Positions 16,686 to 24,402 of a stretch of DNA of 47,023 bases are shown piece after piece (positions within the stretch are counted from its first letter, which is position 1; the number at the start of each line of letters is the position of its first letter). Origin of the DNA: CAZAMI01 sp964627805 (GTDB taxonomy: Archaea > Thermoproteota > Thermoprotei_A > Sulfolobales > NBVN01); contig CAZVLA010000010.1 of the NCBI GenBank assembly GCA_964627805.1, positions 1 through 47,023 on the forward strand, in the 5' to 3' direction. The notes beneath the pieces were generated by a model. It had not been told where the DNA came from and did no database searches. It was given only the letters and a program-made list of their open reading frames with translations. Both the position numbers and the translations under genes were made by a program.

Positions 16686-17756
16686 TCATCTCCATACGTA
16701 ACTCTTACTTATTAGGTAGTTTATTATGAAACCTGCTAGAATACCTATGAACTGCGAGGATACCGACTCGTGAGTTATTAGGTGGTACGTAGCAATCGAT
16801 ACCGCGTATTGAGTCAATATACCTGCGAAGGACGATGCGTGGAACTTGAGTAACCTAACGAATCTACTACCCCTCCGTCTCCCTCTGAAGGTCCACATAT
16901 CGTTCAGTATAAAGTTATTAACTATCGATACCTCAATACCGACTGCAGCAGCTACTTCATGAATTACACCTATGACGTACTTAAGTAGCGCCACGATGGA
17001 TAAGTTAACGATAGTGCCTGAAGCGCCAACAATGGCAAATTTAATATATGGCGGCGATAGCTTTATCAGGTGTATTACGTAGTTAATGATTTCCTTACTA
17101 CTTAATTTAGATTTACCGTACTTCCTAATACCGAATTCATAAGGTACTTCACAAACATTATCATGCCTCCCCTTAGCTAGAATCTCAAGTAAGATCTTAA
17201 ATCCCTTAGGATTTAATTTAACTCCTTTAATAACATCCCTCCTAAACATGAAGTAACCCGACATTACGTCCTTAATACCTCTAGTACAGGGTAGTATTAT
17301 ATGAGCTAGTATCGTTGCTACCTTAGATATTATTCTCCTAATTAATCCCCACTCCTTAATCGATCCGCCCTTAACGTACCTAGATGCTATAGCTATATCA
17401 CATCCATTAACTATCCTAATGTACAGCTCAGGAAGAACTTCAGGAGGGTGCTGTAGATCCGCATCCATTACAGCTATTACGTTGGCTCTAGCTATTTTTA
17501 AACCGTCGACAACAGCTGATGATAGCCCCATCTTCCCCGGACGCTTAATTACCTTTATAGGGTACTTACTGCTTAAGTCCCTAGCTACCTCAGCTGTACC
17601 GTCAGGTGAGTTATCATCGACTATTATCACTTCATAGCTTAGGCCGGCACTACGCATTGCCTTATCTATTCTCTCGATTAATTCAGGTATGTTATCCCTT
17701 TCGTTATATGTTGGCACTATTACCGAGACATTTAAATCATTACTATCCTTACTCAC
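16686..17756 (-). CDS. DPM1-like family-2 glycosyltransferase with C-terminal GtrA domain
   Basis: Residues 1-240 are a GT2 domain with VIVPTYNERDNI, VIIVDDNSPDGT and the metal-binding VMDADLQHPPE, as in dolichol-phosphate mannosyltransferase. Residues 240-356 hold four membrane helices of the GtrA type (IVGASGTIVNL, NNFILNDMWTF). The fusion is common in archaea. It would transfer a hexose from a nucleotide sugar to a polyprenyl phosphate at the membrane for protein N-glycosylation or glycolipids. The start is GTG 17756. It sits between two helicase genes on the minus strand. Confidence 0.9.
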   Translation of the reverse strand: MSKDSNDLNVSVIVPTYNERDNIPELIERIDKAMRSAGLSYEVIIVDDNSPDGTAEVARDLSSKYPIKVIKRPGKMGLSSAVVDGLKIARANVIAVMDADLQHPPEVLPELYIRIVNGCDIAIASRYVKGGSIKEWGLIRRIISKVATILAHIILPCTRGIKDVMSGYFMFRRDVIKGVKLNPKGFKILLEILAKGRHDNVCEVPYEFGIRKYGKSKLSSKEIINYVIHLIKLSPPYIKFAIVGASGTIVNLSIVALLKYVIGVIHEVAAAVGIEVSIVNNFILNDMWTFRGRRRGSRFVRLLKFHASSFAGILTQYAVSIATYHLITHESVSSQFIGILAGFIINYLISKSYVWR

Positions 17757-17830
17757 TACCTTAACCTCCGCTAGCGAATTAATTACCTAGCACCCACAAC
17801 TACATCCTTAAAGGAAGTTTTAAGTGGTTA

Positions 17831-20509
17831 TTACTTAGGTTTAGCACCTATAATTCCTACTTGTTGTTGAGGTAGAGTCCTCCTTTCCAATCTATTCATA
17901 ACTTCATCGTATAACCTCCTCAGTAATTTCCTTCTATCCTCCATCAATATTACGTCAGTATATCCGTGAGCTACTATGTTATGCGAGAACGGCGATGGCG
18001 CCCCTGGTGAAATGAATATCTTAACACTTATATCACCCTCCTCAATCTTCCTTAATACGTACTCAGCATTAATTACGTCCATGAGGTCCTCCATAACCTC
18101 TCTATAGGCTTCCTCAAGTATCGGGAAGTTCCTTAATCTCTCGGCAATCCTCATAATTACTTCAGAATTTATTTGCCTCCTACTTATGCTTGTCTCAACC
18201 CCTTTATACCTCCTAAGCAACGCAAAAGCCCTCTCTGCGCAATGCCTAAACCTTCTCTTAAGTACCTCACTCCTCCTAAGTGCTGAGCGCAGTACCTTCC
18301 TTAATATGTCATGCCTTAACCTCTTAATCAGGTTAATTAAATCAGCGGTGTCTAGGTATACGTAACTAGGTACTGTAAGCATGAATCCATTATCAGTTAC
18401 GGTCACCCTCACATTAACACCTAAGGCATCACTCAATAATGATGCGTAAGCCCTAGCTAACGCATCGTTAACTCTACGTCCGAAGAGATAGTGGAAGATC
18501 ACGTTTGTGGTTCTTGAGTCTAAGTCCCTCCACACCTCAATAAGTACCTCCCTATCCGAAGGTACAATATCACCTGTGTATAGCATCTGCTCATGAACGT
18601 ACTCAGCAATATACCTCGCTGCGTGCTCCTCAAGTCTATACTCCTTAGCAATTATCTCGGATGCCTTAAGTACCCCGTACTTCCTAATGAGTGAGGCTAC
18701 CCACCTACGGAACTCGCCAACCTTAAGGGCTGAGTCGAAGGATAAGGGGAGCATTTCGGAGAACCAGCTAGGTACTGTAGGTCTCTGATTCTCTACTCTA
18801 CGGACAATGACTTTCATGCCCTCAGATCTAATGAATTCGTAGGTCCTACCACCTAATACGAATACATCACCTGGTGTTAGGTACTCAACGAACTCCTCCT
18901 CAAGGTCCCCTACATACTTACGATTCTCTAGAAACACCCTAACTTTAGCTTCATCAGGTATGGCGCCGGAGTTTAGGTAGTATATCATCCTAGCTGACCG
19001 CTTCCTACCAAATACTCCTTGAATCTCATCTAACCATATTTTAGAGTAAACGTTAACACTCTCTAAGTCACTTCCGTACCTACCAGCTACGTACCTAACT
19101 ACGTTGAGGAATTCATCGTATGTTAAGTCTCTGTAGTTGTAAGCCCTCTTAACAACCCTATAAGCTTCCTCTAATCTCCACTTACGCTCTAATGACATAC
19201 CTACTATGTGCTGAGCTAGTATGTCTAGTGGTTTCCTAGGTATCCTCACTCTATCAAGCTTCCTCTCCATAGCCAACTTAGCTAGTGTAGCAACCTCTAC
19301 TAAGTCATCCCTATCAACAGCTATCACATACCCCTTACTTACGTCCCACACGTTATGGCCGGACCTACCTACTCTCTGAATTAACCTAGTAACGCTTTTA
19401 GGGCTACTGAGGAGTACTACAGCGTCTATGTAACCTATATCTATACCTAATTCTAGACTTGTTGAGCATACTACAGCCTTAAGCTCACCCTTCTTAAGCT
19501 TATCCTCAACCTCGAGTCTAACGTCACGGCTTAATGAGCTATGATGCGCTTCTATCTCATCAGCATCTACTATCCCGTTCTTCTCGAAGATCTTCTTAAG
19601 CTTATACACAACCCTCTCAGTAGCTGACCTAGTATTCGTGAATACTAACGTCGTTCTATGCCTTTTAATCACGTCCTCAAGTACCTTATATATTGCTTCA
19701 TTAAGTACCTCAGCAGGTGCTCTAACTATATCGACTTTAGGACACACTACCTTAACGTCCATAGGTTTTAAGAATCTAGCATCAATTATTACACAATTCC
19801 TTAACTTCCCACTATCATCGTAACCTACTAGGAACTTACCTACTTCCTCGAGAGGTGCTATCGTAGCACTTAAACCTATACGCTGTAGCCTCCCATCAAT
19901 GAATTCCTCAAGTCTCTCAACAGTTAGTGCTAGGTGAGCCCCTCTCTTACTACTAGCTAATTCGTGAATCTCATCAATAATTAACCACCTAACCCCCTTA
20001 AGCCTCTCCCTAAACCTAGGGGCTACTATCATTATAGCTAAGGACTCTGGAGTAGTTATTATTATGTGGGGTGGGTCCTTAACCATCTTCTGCTTCTCGT
20101 AAGGCTTAGTATCGCTGGTCCTTACCGCTACCTTTATTTTAGGTAAGTCAATACCGAAGAACTCCTTAGCTACCTCCCTAATACCTTCAATTGGCTGTAT
20201 CAAGTTCTTTCTCATGTCGTTATTCAGAGCCCTCAACGGTGAAACATAAATAACGTAGACTCTATCTTCAAGCTTGCCATCCTCACTTAACCTAAATAAG
20301 TCGTCGAGTATAGGTAGGAAAACGGCTAGTGTTTTACCAGTACCTGTTGGGCTTGATATAAGTACGTTATTACCTTTCTTAATCTCAGGTATCGCCATTA
20401 ATTGAGGAGGGGTGAATACTTCGTATTTCTGCTTAAACCATTTAGTAGTGTATGGTCTTAAGTACTTAATAACCTCCTCCTCACTAGGTGCTTTAGTCAC
20501 TAACCTCAC
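17831..20509 (-). CDS. lhr: Lhr-type DEAD/DEAH helicase
   Basis: The 892-aa protein follows the archaeal Lhr core layout: TPPQLMAIP, Walker A SSPTGTGKTLA, YVSPLRALNNDM (Ia), TPESLAIM (Ib), DEIHELASSKRGAHL (II), GLSATIAP (III), STSLELGIDIG (V) and LIQRVGRSGHN (VI). A winged-helix and beta-barrel region follows (about 400-700). Lhr acts on DNA forks and RNA:DNA hybrids in repair and replication restart. Length matches Lhr-core proteins. GTG 20509 is the start, with GGGGAGGGG upstream. Genes downstream (GtrA-type transferase, second helicase) may share its transcript. Confidence 0.93.
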   Translation of the reverse strand: MRLVTKAPSEEEVIKYLRPYTTKWFKQKYEVFTPPQLMAIPEIKKGNNVLISSPTGTGKTLAVFLPILDDLFRLSEDGKLEDRVYVIYVSPLRALNNDMRKNLIQPIEGIREVAKEFFGIDLPKIKVAVRTSDTKPYEKQKMVKDPPHIIITTPESLAIMIVAPRFRERLKGVRWLIIDEIHELASSKRGAHLALTVERLEEFIDGRLQRIGLSATIAPLEEVGKFLVGYDDSGKLRNCVIIDARFLKPMDVKVVCPKVDIVRAPAEVLNEAIYKVLEDVIKRHRTTLVFTNTRSATERVVYKLKKIFEKNGIVDADEIEAHHSSLSRDVRLEVEDKLKKGELKAVVCSTSLELGIDIGYIDAVVLLSSPKSVTRLIQRVGRSGHNVWDVSKGYVIAVDRDDLVEVATLAKLAMERKLDRVRIPRKPLDILAQHIVGMSLERKWRLEEAYRVVKRAYNYRDLTYDEFLNVVRYVAGRYGSDLESVNVYSKIWLDEIQGVFGRKRSARMIYYLNSGAIPDEAKVRVFLENRKYVGDLEEEFVEYLTPGDVFVLGGRTYEFIRSEGMKVIVRRVENQRPTVPSWFSEMLPLSFDSALKVGEFRRWVASLIRKYGVLKASEIIAKEYRLEEHAARYIAEYVHEQMLYTGDIVPSDREVLIEVWRDLDSRTTNVIFHYLFGRRVNDALARAYASLLSDALGVNVRVTVTDNGFMLTVPSYVYLDTADLINLIKRLRHDILRKVLRSALRRSEVLKRRFRHCAERAFALLRRYKGVETSISRRQINSEVIMRIAERLRNFPILEEAYREVMEDLMDVINAEYVLRKIEEGDISVKIFISPGAPSPFSHNIVAHGYTDVILMEDRRKLLRRLYDEVMNRLERRTLPQQQVGIIGAKPK

Positions 20510-20636
20510 TTACCCCTCCCCCAGCTACGTTCTAGGTAGTTAATAGGTTTAGTAAGTCTTCTAGAACATCACCTAATGCTTAACCCCTTAGTAAGTCTTA
20601 ATACGCTTAATACTGCTAAAAGGGTAGGGGCTTATA

Positions 20637-21224
20637 GTGAGGACGGAATTAGCTGTCGTCGTTTTAGTGTTTATAGTAACTTCCGTAATTACTTACTTAG
20701 CACCTCAGCAGTTTAAGGTAAGTGCTAAGGAGGATATAAGCGGTTTAATGAAAGTATTTAAGGGTCTTATGAAGAGGTTAGGATTAACTTCAGCATTAAT
20801 ACTACCTGCGATAATAATGTATAATAACTTAAGAGTAGTATTCCTTAACTTAGCACTAGGAATTACCATAGTTGGGCCGTTAGTAATTACTGCTTATAAC
20901 GCCTACATAATAGCTTCCTTCGTATCTCACGGTAACGTAGTTGAGAATTTAGTACTTGTGCTACCTCACGGTGTAGTTGAGTTAAGTGCTATACTACTAT
21001 CCGCTGCATTAGGTCTTAGGTTAGGACTTAATATAGTAGTTAGACGTAGAAGCTCTGTAGCAACTATTAAGGAGGTATTACGGTACATACCGCTAGTAAT
21101 GATGCTATTACTAGTAGCAGCACTTATTGAGTCTTACGTAACTCCCCTCATATACGTAGGTATGAAGATTGTGAGTGGTGAGCTTCCCTTAAATCTTTCA
21201 GTGATTAATACTACTGCATGGTGA
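20637..21224 (+). CDS. SpoIIM/DUF95-family membrane protein
   Basis: The 195-aa integral membrane protein has about five hydrophobic helices and the family motif region VVENLVLVLPHGVVELSAIL: the PHG-E pattern is the core signature of stage II sporulation protein M-like (DUF95) proteins. In archaea these occur without sporulation; a role in membrane or vesicle processes has been suggested but not shown here. The GTG 20637 start follows GGGG. The stop overlaps the start of the next small gene by seven bases. Confidence 0.82.
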   Translation: MRTELAVVVLVFIVTSVITYLAPQQFKVSAKEDISGLMKVFKGLMKRLGLTSALILPAIIMYNNLRVVFLNLALGITIVGPLVITAYNAYIIASFVSHGNVVENLVLVLPHGVVELSAILLSAALGLRLGLNIVVRRRSSVATIKEVLRYIPLVMMLLLVAALIESYVTPLIYVGMKIVSGELPLNLSVINTTAW

Positions 21225-21610
21225 GTTACTATATGATTAATGAAGACTGCATTAGGGCTTTAAAGTCCTTCGCAGTAGCCTTTAGTAGGTACTTAGTCAC
21301 TAATGGTAGAAGAACGTACGAGATAGCATCAATAACTGGTCAGAGAGACGTTAAAGTAGCTCTTAGGGCATTGTATAGGGTTCATGATTCATCCTACGGA
21401 TTCGTTAGGATACATGACGTTATTGATGAGCTAATTAAGTGTAACTTAACAAGTAAGTTGAGAAGATTAGGAGTAAGTATTGAATTAGATCGTGAGGACT
21501 ATTGCTTAATAATTGATTTAAAAAACTTAAGGGAGTTAGTATTTATGAGGGAAGATGACCTAAGGAGATTAATTGAGGCTATATTAAGTGATGAAAGTCA
21601 TGCCCTCTGA
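21218..21610 (+). CDS. hypothetical helical protein, 130 aa
   Basis: The 130-aa soluble protein is mainly helical, beginning MVSYYMINEDCIRALKSF. It has a middle segment (HDSSYGFVRIHDVIDEL) and a charged C-terminal helix. No domain is recognised. The gene overlaps the end of the SpoIIM-like gene (ATGGTGA), so translation is coupled and the product may assist that membrane protein. It converges on the GDPD-like gene. Function unknown. Confidence 0.62.
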   Translation: MVSYYMINEDCIRALKSFAVAFSRYLVTNGRRTYEIASITGQRDVKVALRALYRVHDSSYGFVRIHDVIDELIKCNLTSKLRRLGVSIELDREDYCLIIDLKNLRELVFMREDDLRRLIEAILSDESHAL

Positions 21611-21645
21611 GGGTATGATGAGCATTAGGGGTAGCTGAGGAATTA

Positions 21646-22284
21646 CTAACCTATCTTCCTAGCTTCCCTTAATATGTCAGGTCTTTCAGTCACAACCGCT
21701 GAAACACCTAATGATTCCATCTTAAGAAGTACTGTAGGGTCATTAACCAACCAAGCAATAACCTCAATACCCCTACCTTTAGCCTCCTTAACTACACGCG
21801 CCCTAACTAAACTATGCGGTATTACTATGAAGTTAACCCCTAATCTTCTTAATCTACTAATGTTGGGGAATGGATTACTGACGAAGGCTGCTACCTTAAC
21901 ATTTGTCAGTTCCTTAACCTTATTAAGTAGTGCCGTATCTGATGATGCTATCACTAACCTACCTAAATCATCGACTTCCTTAAGTCTTGAAGCTACGGTT
22001 TCCGCTAGTTTATCTACGTCCTTAATGTTTACTTGGCTTAAGTTAAGTATTACTTTAACATCCTTACCTATGAAGTTGAGGAAGTCCCTAATCCCTAATC
22101 CGCACCCTTCAGGTTCTACTACTAATTCGTAATTACTTAAGTAACCTAATTCAGCATATACCCCATGAGCACCTAACTCTATAGCTTTCCTAAATGCCTC
22201 CTTACTACCTGGTTTTTCATATGCGCTAGCACCTCTATATGCTATGATTGCTATCTCTTCATTGAAGAAGCCCATTACCCTCAC
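21646..22284 (-). CDS. GDPD-fold protein lacking catalytic residues (probable pseudoenzyme)
   Basis: The 212-aa protein follows the glycerophosphodiester phosphodiesterase TIM barrel: AYRGASAYEKPGS, KAIELGAHGVYAEL, LVVEPEG, and near the end AWLVNDPTVLLKMESLGVSAVV and TERPDIL. Active GDPDs have HRG, PENT, an E-x-D pair and HD. Here HRG is YRG (Y16), PENT is KPGS, the E-x-D pair is Y-A-E, and HD is EP. The barrel frame is kept but the metal and acid-base residues are gone. The gene starts at GTG 22284, overlapping the nucleotidyltransferase stop by four bases, so the pair is translationally coupled. A binding or regulatory role is inferred. Confidence 0.8.
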   Translation of the reverse strand: MRVMGFFNEEIAIIAYRGASAYEKPGSKEAFRKAIELGAHGVYAELGYLSNYELVVEPEGCGLGIRDFLNFIGKDVKVILNLSQVNIKDVDKLAETVASRLKEVDDLGRLVIASSDTALLNKVKELTNVKVAAFVSNPFPNISRLRRLGVNFIVIPHSLVRARVVKEAKGRGIEVIAWLVNDPTVLLKMESLGVSAVVTERPDILREARKIG

Positions 22285-22976
22285 CCTAATATACCCTTAC
22301 TTAATTCTCTCCCTACTTCCTCAACGTCCTTAACCGTATCTATAGCCCTCCAGTATACATTCCTGAATACTACGCCCTTAAGTAACCCTTCCTTAGCTAA
22401 TTTAGGGAATGTATCCCTCTCTATATCGCCTTTATCCGGTAGGTATTCGAAGATCTGGGGCTTCATAGCGTAAACACCGGCGTTTATTAAGTATTCACTA
22501 AGTAGTGGCTTCTCCCTAAATGACTTAACATACCCCCTCTCATCAATCTCAACTATTCCGTACGGTGATTTCAGCGGTACTAAGGCTATTACGGCTAATG
22601 CATTACTACTGATTAACTCATTAACTAATTTATTGATTGGTATATTCGTTATTATATCCCCATTAACAGCCACGAATATGTCGTTAGAGAGTACCCCCTT
22701 AGCATTCTTAATAGCTCCTCCAGTACCTAAGGGCTCCTCCTCAACTACGTAAACAACGTTAACACCTAATCTCTGCCCGGAACCTAGGAAGTCTATTATC
22801 TTCTCCTTCATATAACCAGCTAATACAGCTATTGTATCGACTCCATACTTTCTAAGCCATTCTATCTGCCACTGAATTATTGGTTTACCACCAACCTCAA
22901 CTAGTGTTTTAGGTCTGTCGAGTGTTAATGGCCTTAATCTCTTACCAAAACCACCTGCAATTATAGCTGCCTTCAA
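22281..22976 (-). CDS. sugar-phosphate nucleotidyltransferase
   Basis: The 231-aa NTP-transferase has the N-terminal nucleotide-binding motif AIIAGGFGKRLRPLT with RPKTLVEVGGKP, GTGGAIKNA, the metal-binding NGDII, and the sugar-contact FREKP. This is the mannose-1-phosphate guanylyltransferase/glucose-1-phosphate thymidylyltransferase family, without the left-handed beta-helix tail. It would make an NDP-sugar for surface glycans. A TATA-like AAATATTTTT lies about 35 bases upstream. It is the first gene of a pair with the GDPD-like pseudoenzyme. Confidence 0.9.
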   Translation of the reverse strand: MKAAIIAGGFGKRLRPLTLDRPKTLVEVGGKPIIQWQIEWLRKYGVDTIAVLAGYMKEKIIDFLGSGQRLGVNVVYVVEEEPLGTGGAIKNAKGVLSNDIFVAVNGDIITNIPINKLVNELISSNALAVIALVPLKSPYGIVEIDERGYVKSFREKPLLSEYLINAGVYAMKPQIFEYLPDKGDIERDTFPKLAKEGLLKGVVFRNVYWRAIDTVKDVEEVGRELSKGILG

Positions 22977-22996
22977 GACTTAACCCGAGTAAGGAA

Positions 22997-23022
22997 TGGG
23001 GAAGAAAAGGAAAAATATTTTT
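22997..23022 (-). terminator. T-rich terminator of S-layer operon, overlapping next promoter
   Basis: On the minus strand, after the stop of the SlaB-like gene, comes ATATTTTTCCTTTTCTT, a run of T tracts typical of archaeal intrinsic termination. The same stretch contains AAATATTTTT (23011-23020), positioned about 26 bases before the likely start of the nucleotidyltransferase transcript, so it may serve as both terminator and TATA box. Confidence 0.45.
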
Positions 23023-23047
23023 GGTTTATTAGTTATTGCGTTCCTCG

Positions 23048-24388
23048 TTACTTCGCTATAGCCTTCCTAACGGTCAAGAACGACAGTAGTGCGAATATGA
23101 ATGCTAGGATAGCGAATATTACTGCTACCCACCCAGCTGTCGTTGCTGCACCTATCTTACCTGCTAGGTCCTGAGTCACTTTAGATACACTACTTGATAC
23201 TTGACTCGGTAGGTTGCTTATGCTTGATTTTAGAGCACTTATGTCTCCCTTTAAGCTACTTACGGTGCTCTTTACATCGCCTAAGGCACTTGACACGCTT
23301 GAGCTTAGTGACTTCATTGAGCTACTTAAGGTAGCTACCTTACTACTTAAGTCACCTACCTTACTGCTTAAGCTATCTACCTTACCTGACACGGTGTCGA
23401 TCTTACCTGATAGAGCACCTACTGCACTATTTACGTTATCTACCTTACTACTTACTGAGCTAACTGCCGATGCTACGTTATCTATCTTACTTGAGAGTCC
23501 ACTAACAGCGCTACTTACTGAGCTTACTGCATTACCTACTGAGCTAACCGTACTCTTTAAGTCGTCGATCTTACTTGATATTGAGTTAACAGCATTTAGT
23601 ACGTTAGTACTTGCTGTTGCTAGGTTATCGATCTTTGATGACACCTCATCAATCTTCTTGGCTATGTCCTTTAGAGCACTGCTTATTTCAGTGCTTATGC
23701 TTGCGTACTTACTGGCTAAGTCTGTTATGTTCTTCTTAAGTGAAGCTAACTCGCTCTCTAGCGCTAGTAACGCAGACTCTAGTGAAGCTATCTTTATAGT
23801 GCCTACGTCATTCTCCCCGGTCTTTACGGTCACGGTTAGTTCAGTTGATTTGTATCCTGCCTTACTCACTACTAGAGTGTAAGTTCCTGGCTGCGCACTT
23901 AATGTGAACTTACCGTCGGCACCAGTAGTTACTGAAGCTCCTGTCTCCTTAATAGTTACTGTAGCACCCGCTACTGGGTTGCCTTTCTCATCGACTACCG
24001 TACCAGTTATCCACGCAGTAGTTCCTAGCTTGAATGTAGCGGTTACTGTATGTGCTCCGCACGTTACCTTTACTGTGTAGGTTCCGTAGCCTATCCAGTT
24101 ACCCGTGGGTATCGTTGATGGTATTACGAACGTCGCTGTGTACTGACCGTTGCTTCCCGCCGTAACTATCTTCATATCGACTAGGTCTCCATTCGGGTTC
24201 AGTATACCTACTACTACGTCAGCACCTGGAGTAGCTGTACCAGTTACTATGATTTTCTCGCCGGGTACGTAAGCGGTCTTATTTAGCTTTACAGTTAGTG
24301 CCTGAGCTACTACTACGCCACTAACAGTCGCTAGTATCAGCGCTAGCGCTACTAGGGCACCCAGAGCTATAGTTTTTGCTGTCCTCAT
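23048..24388 (-). CDS. SlaB-like S-layer anchor: Ig-like, CarboxypepD_reg-like, coiled coil, C-terminal TM
   Basis: The 446-aa protein has a signal peptide (about 1-28), a beta-rich Ig-like domain (30-125), and a carboxypeptidase-regulatory-like domain (130-200, with GNPVAGATVTI and PGTYTLVVSKAGYKST). A long heptad-repeat coiled coil follows (205-405), made mostly of Ser/Val/Leu/Asp units such as VSSKVDN. A membrane helix lies at about 418-440 with a short basic tail. This is the layout of crenarchaeal SlaB, which anchors the S-layer lattice with a membrane stalk. The SlaA-like gene is 14 bases upstream in the same operon. Confidence 0.83.
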   Translation of the reverse strand: MRTAKTIALGALVALALILATVSGVVVAQALTVKLNKTAYVPGEKIIVTGTATPGADVVVGILNPNGDLVDMKIVTAGSNGQYTATFVIPSTIPTGNWIGYGTYTVKVTCGAHTVTATFKLGTTAWITGTVVDEKGNPVAGATVTIKETGASVTTGADGKFTLSAQPGTYTLVVSKAGYKSTELTVTVKTGENDVGTIKIASLESALLALESELASLKKNITDLASKYASISTEISSALKDIAKKIDEVSSKIDNLATASTNVLNAVNSISSKIDDLKSTVSSVGNAVSSVSSAVSGLSSKIDNVASAVSSVSSKVDNVNSAVGALSGKIDTVSGKVDSLSSKVGDLSSKVATLSSSMKSLSSSVSSALGDVKSTVSSLKGDISALKSSISNLPSQVSSSVSKVTQDLAGKIGAATTAGWVAVIFAILAFIFALLSFLTVRKAIAK

Positions 24389-24402
24389 CGCTTCTCACCT
24401 CC

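Noticed and set aside
21646..22284. Active glycerophosphodiesterase
   Set aside because: The His, Glu and Asp residues needed for catalysis are all replaced.
23214..23700. Apparent tandem DNA repeat in the S-layer anchor gene
   Set aside because: The repetition comes from protein heptads of the coiled coil, not from an exact DNA repeat.
23214..23882. Plus-strand 222-aa frame over the coiled-coil gene
   Set aside because: The frame is open only because the Ser/Val/Leu heptad codons on the other strand lack stops in this frame; it has low-complexity Leu/Thr content and no start signal.
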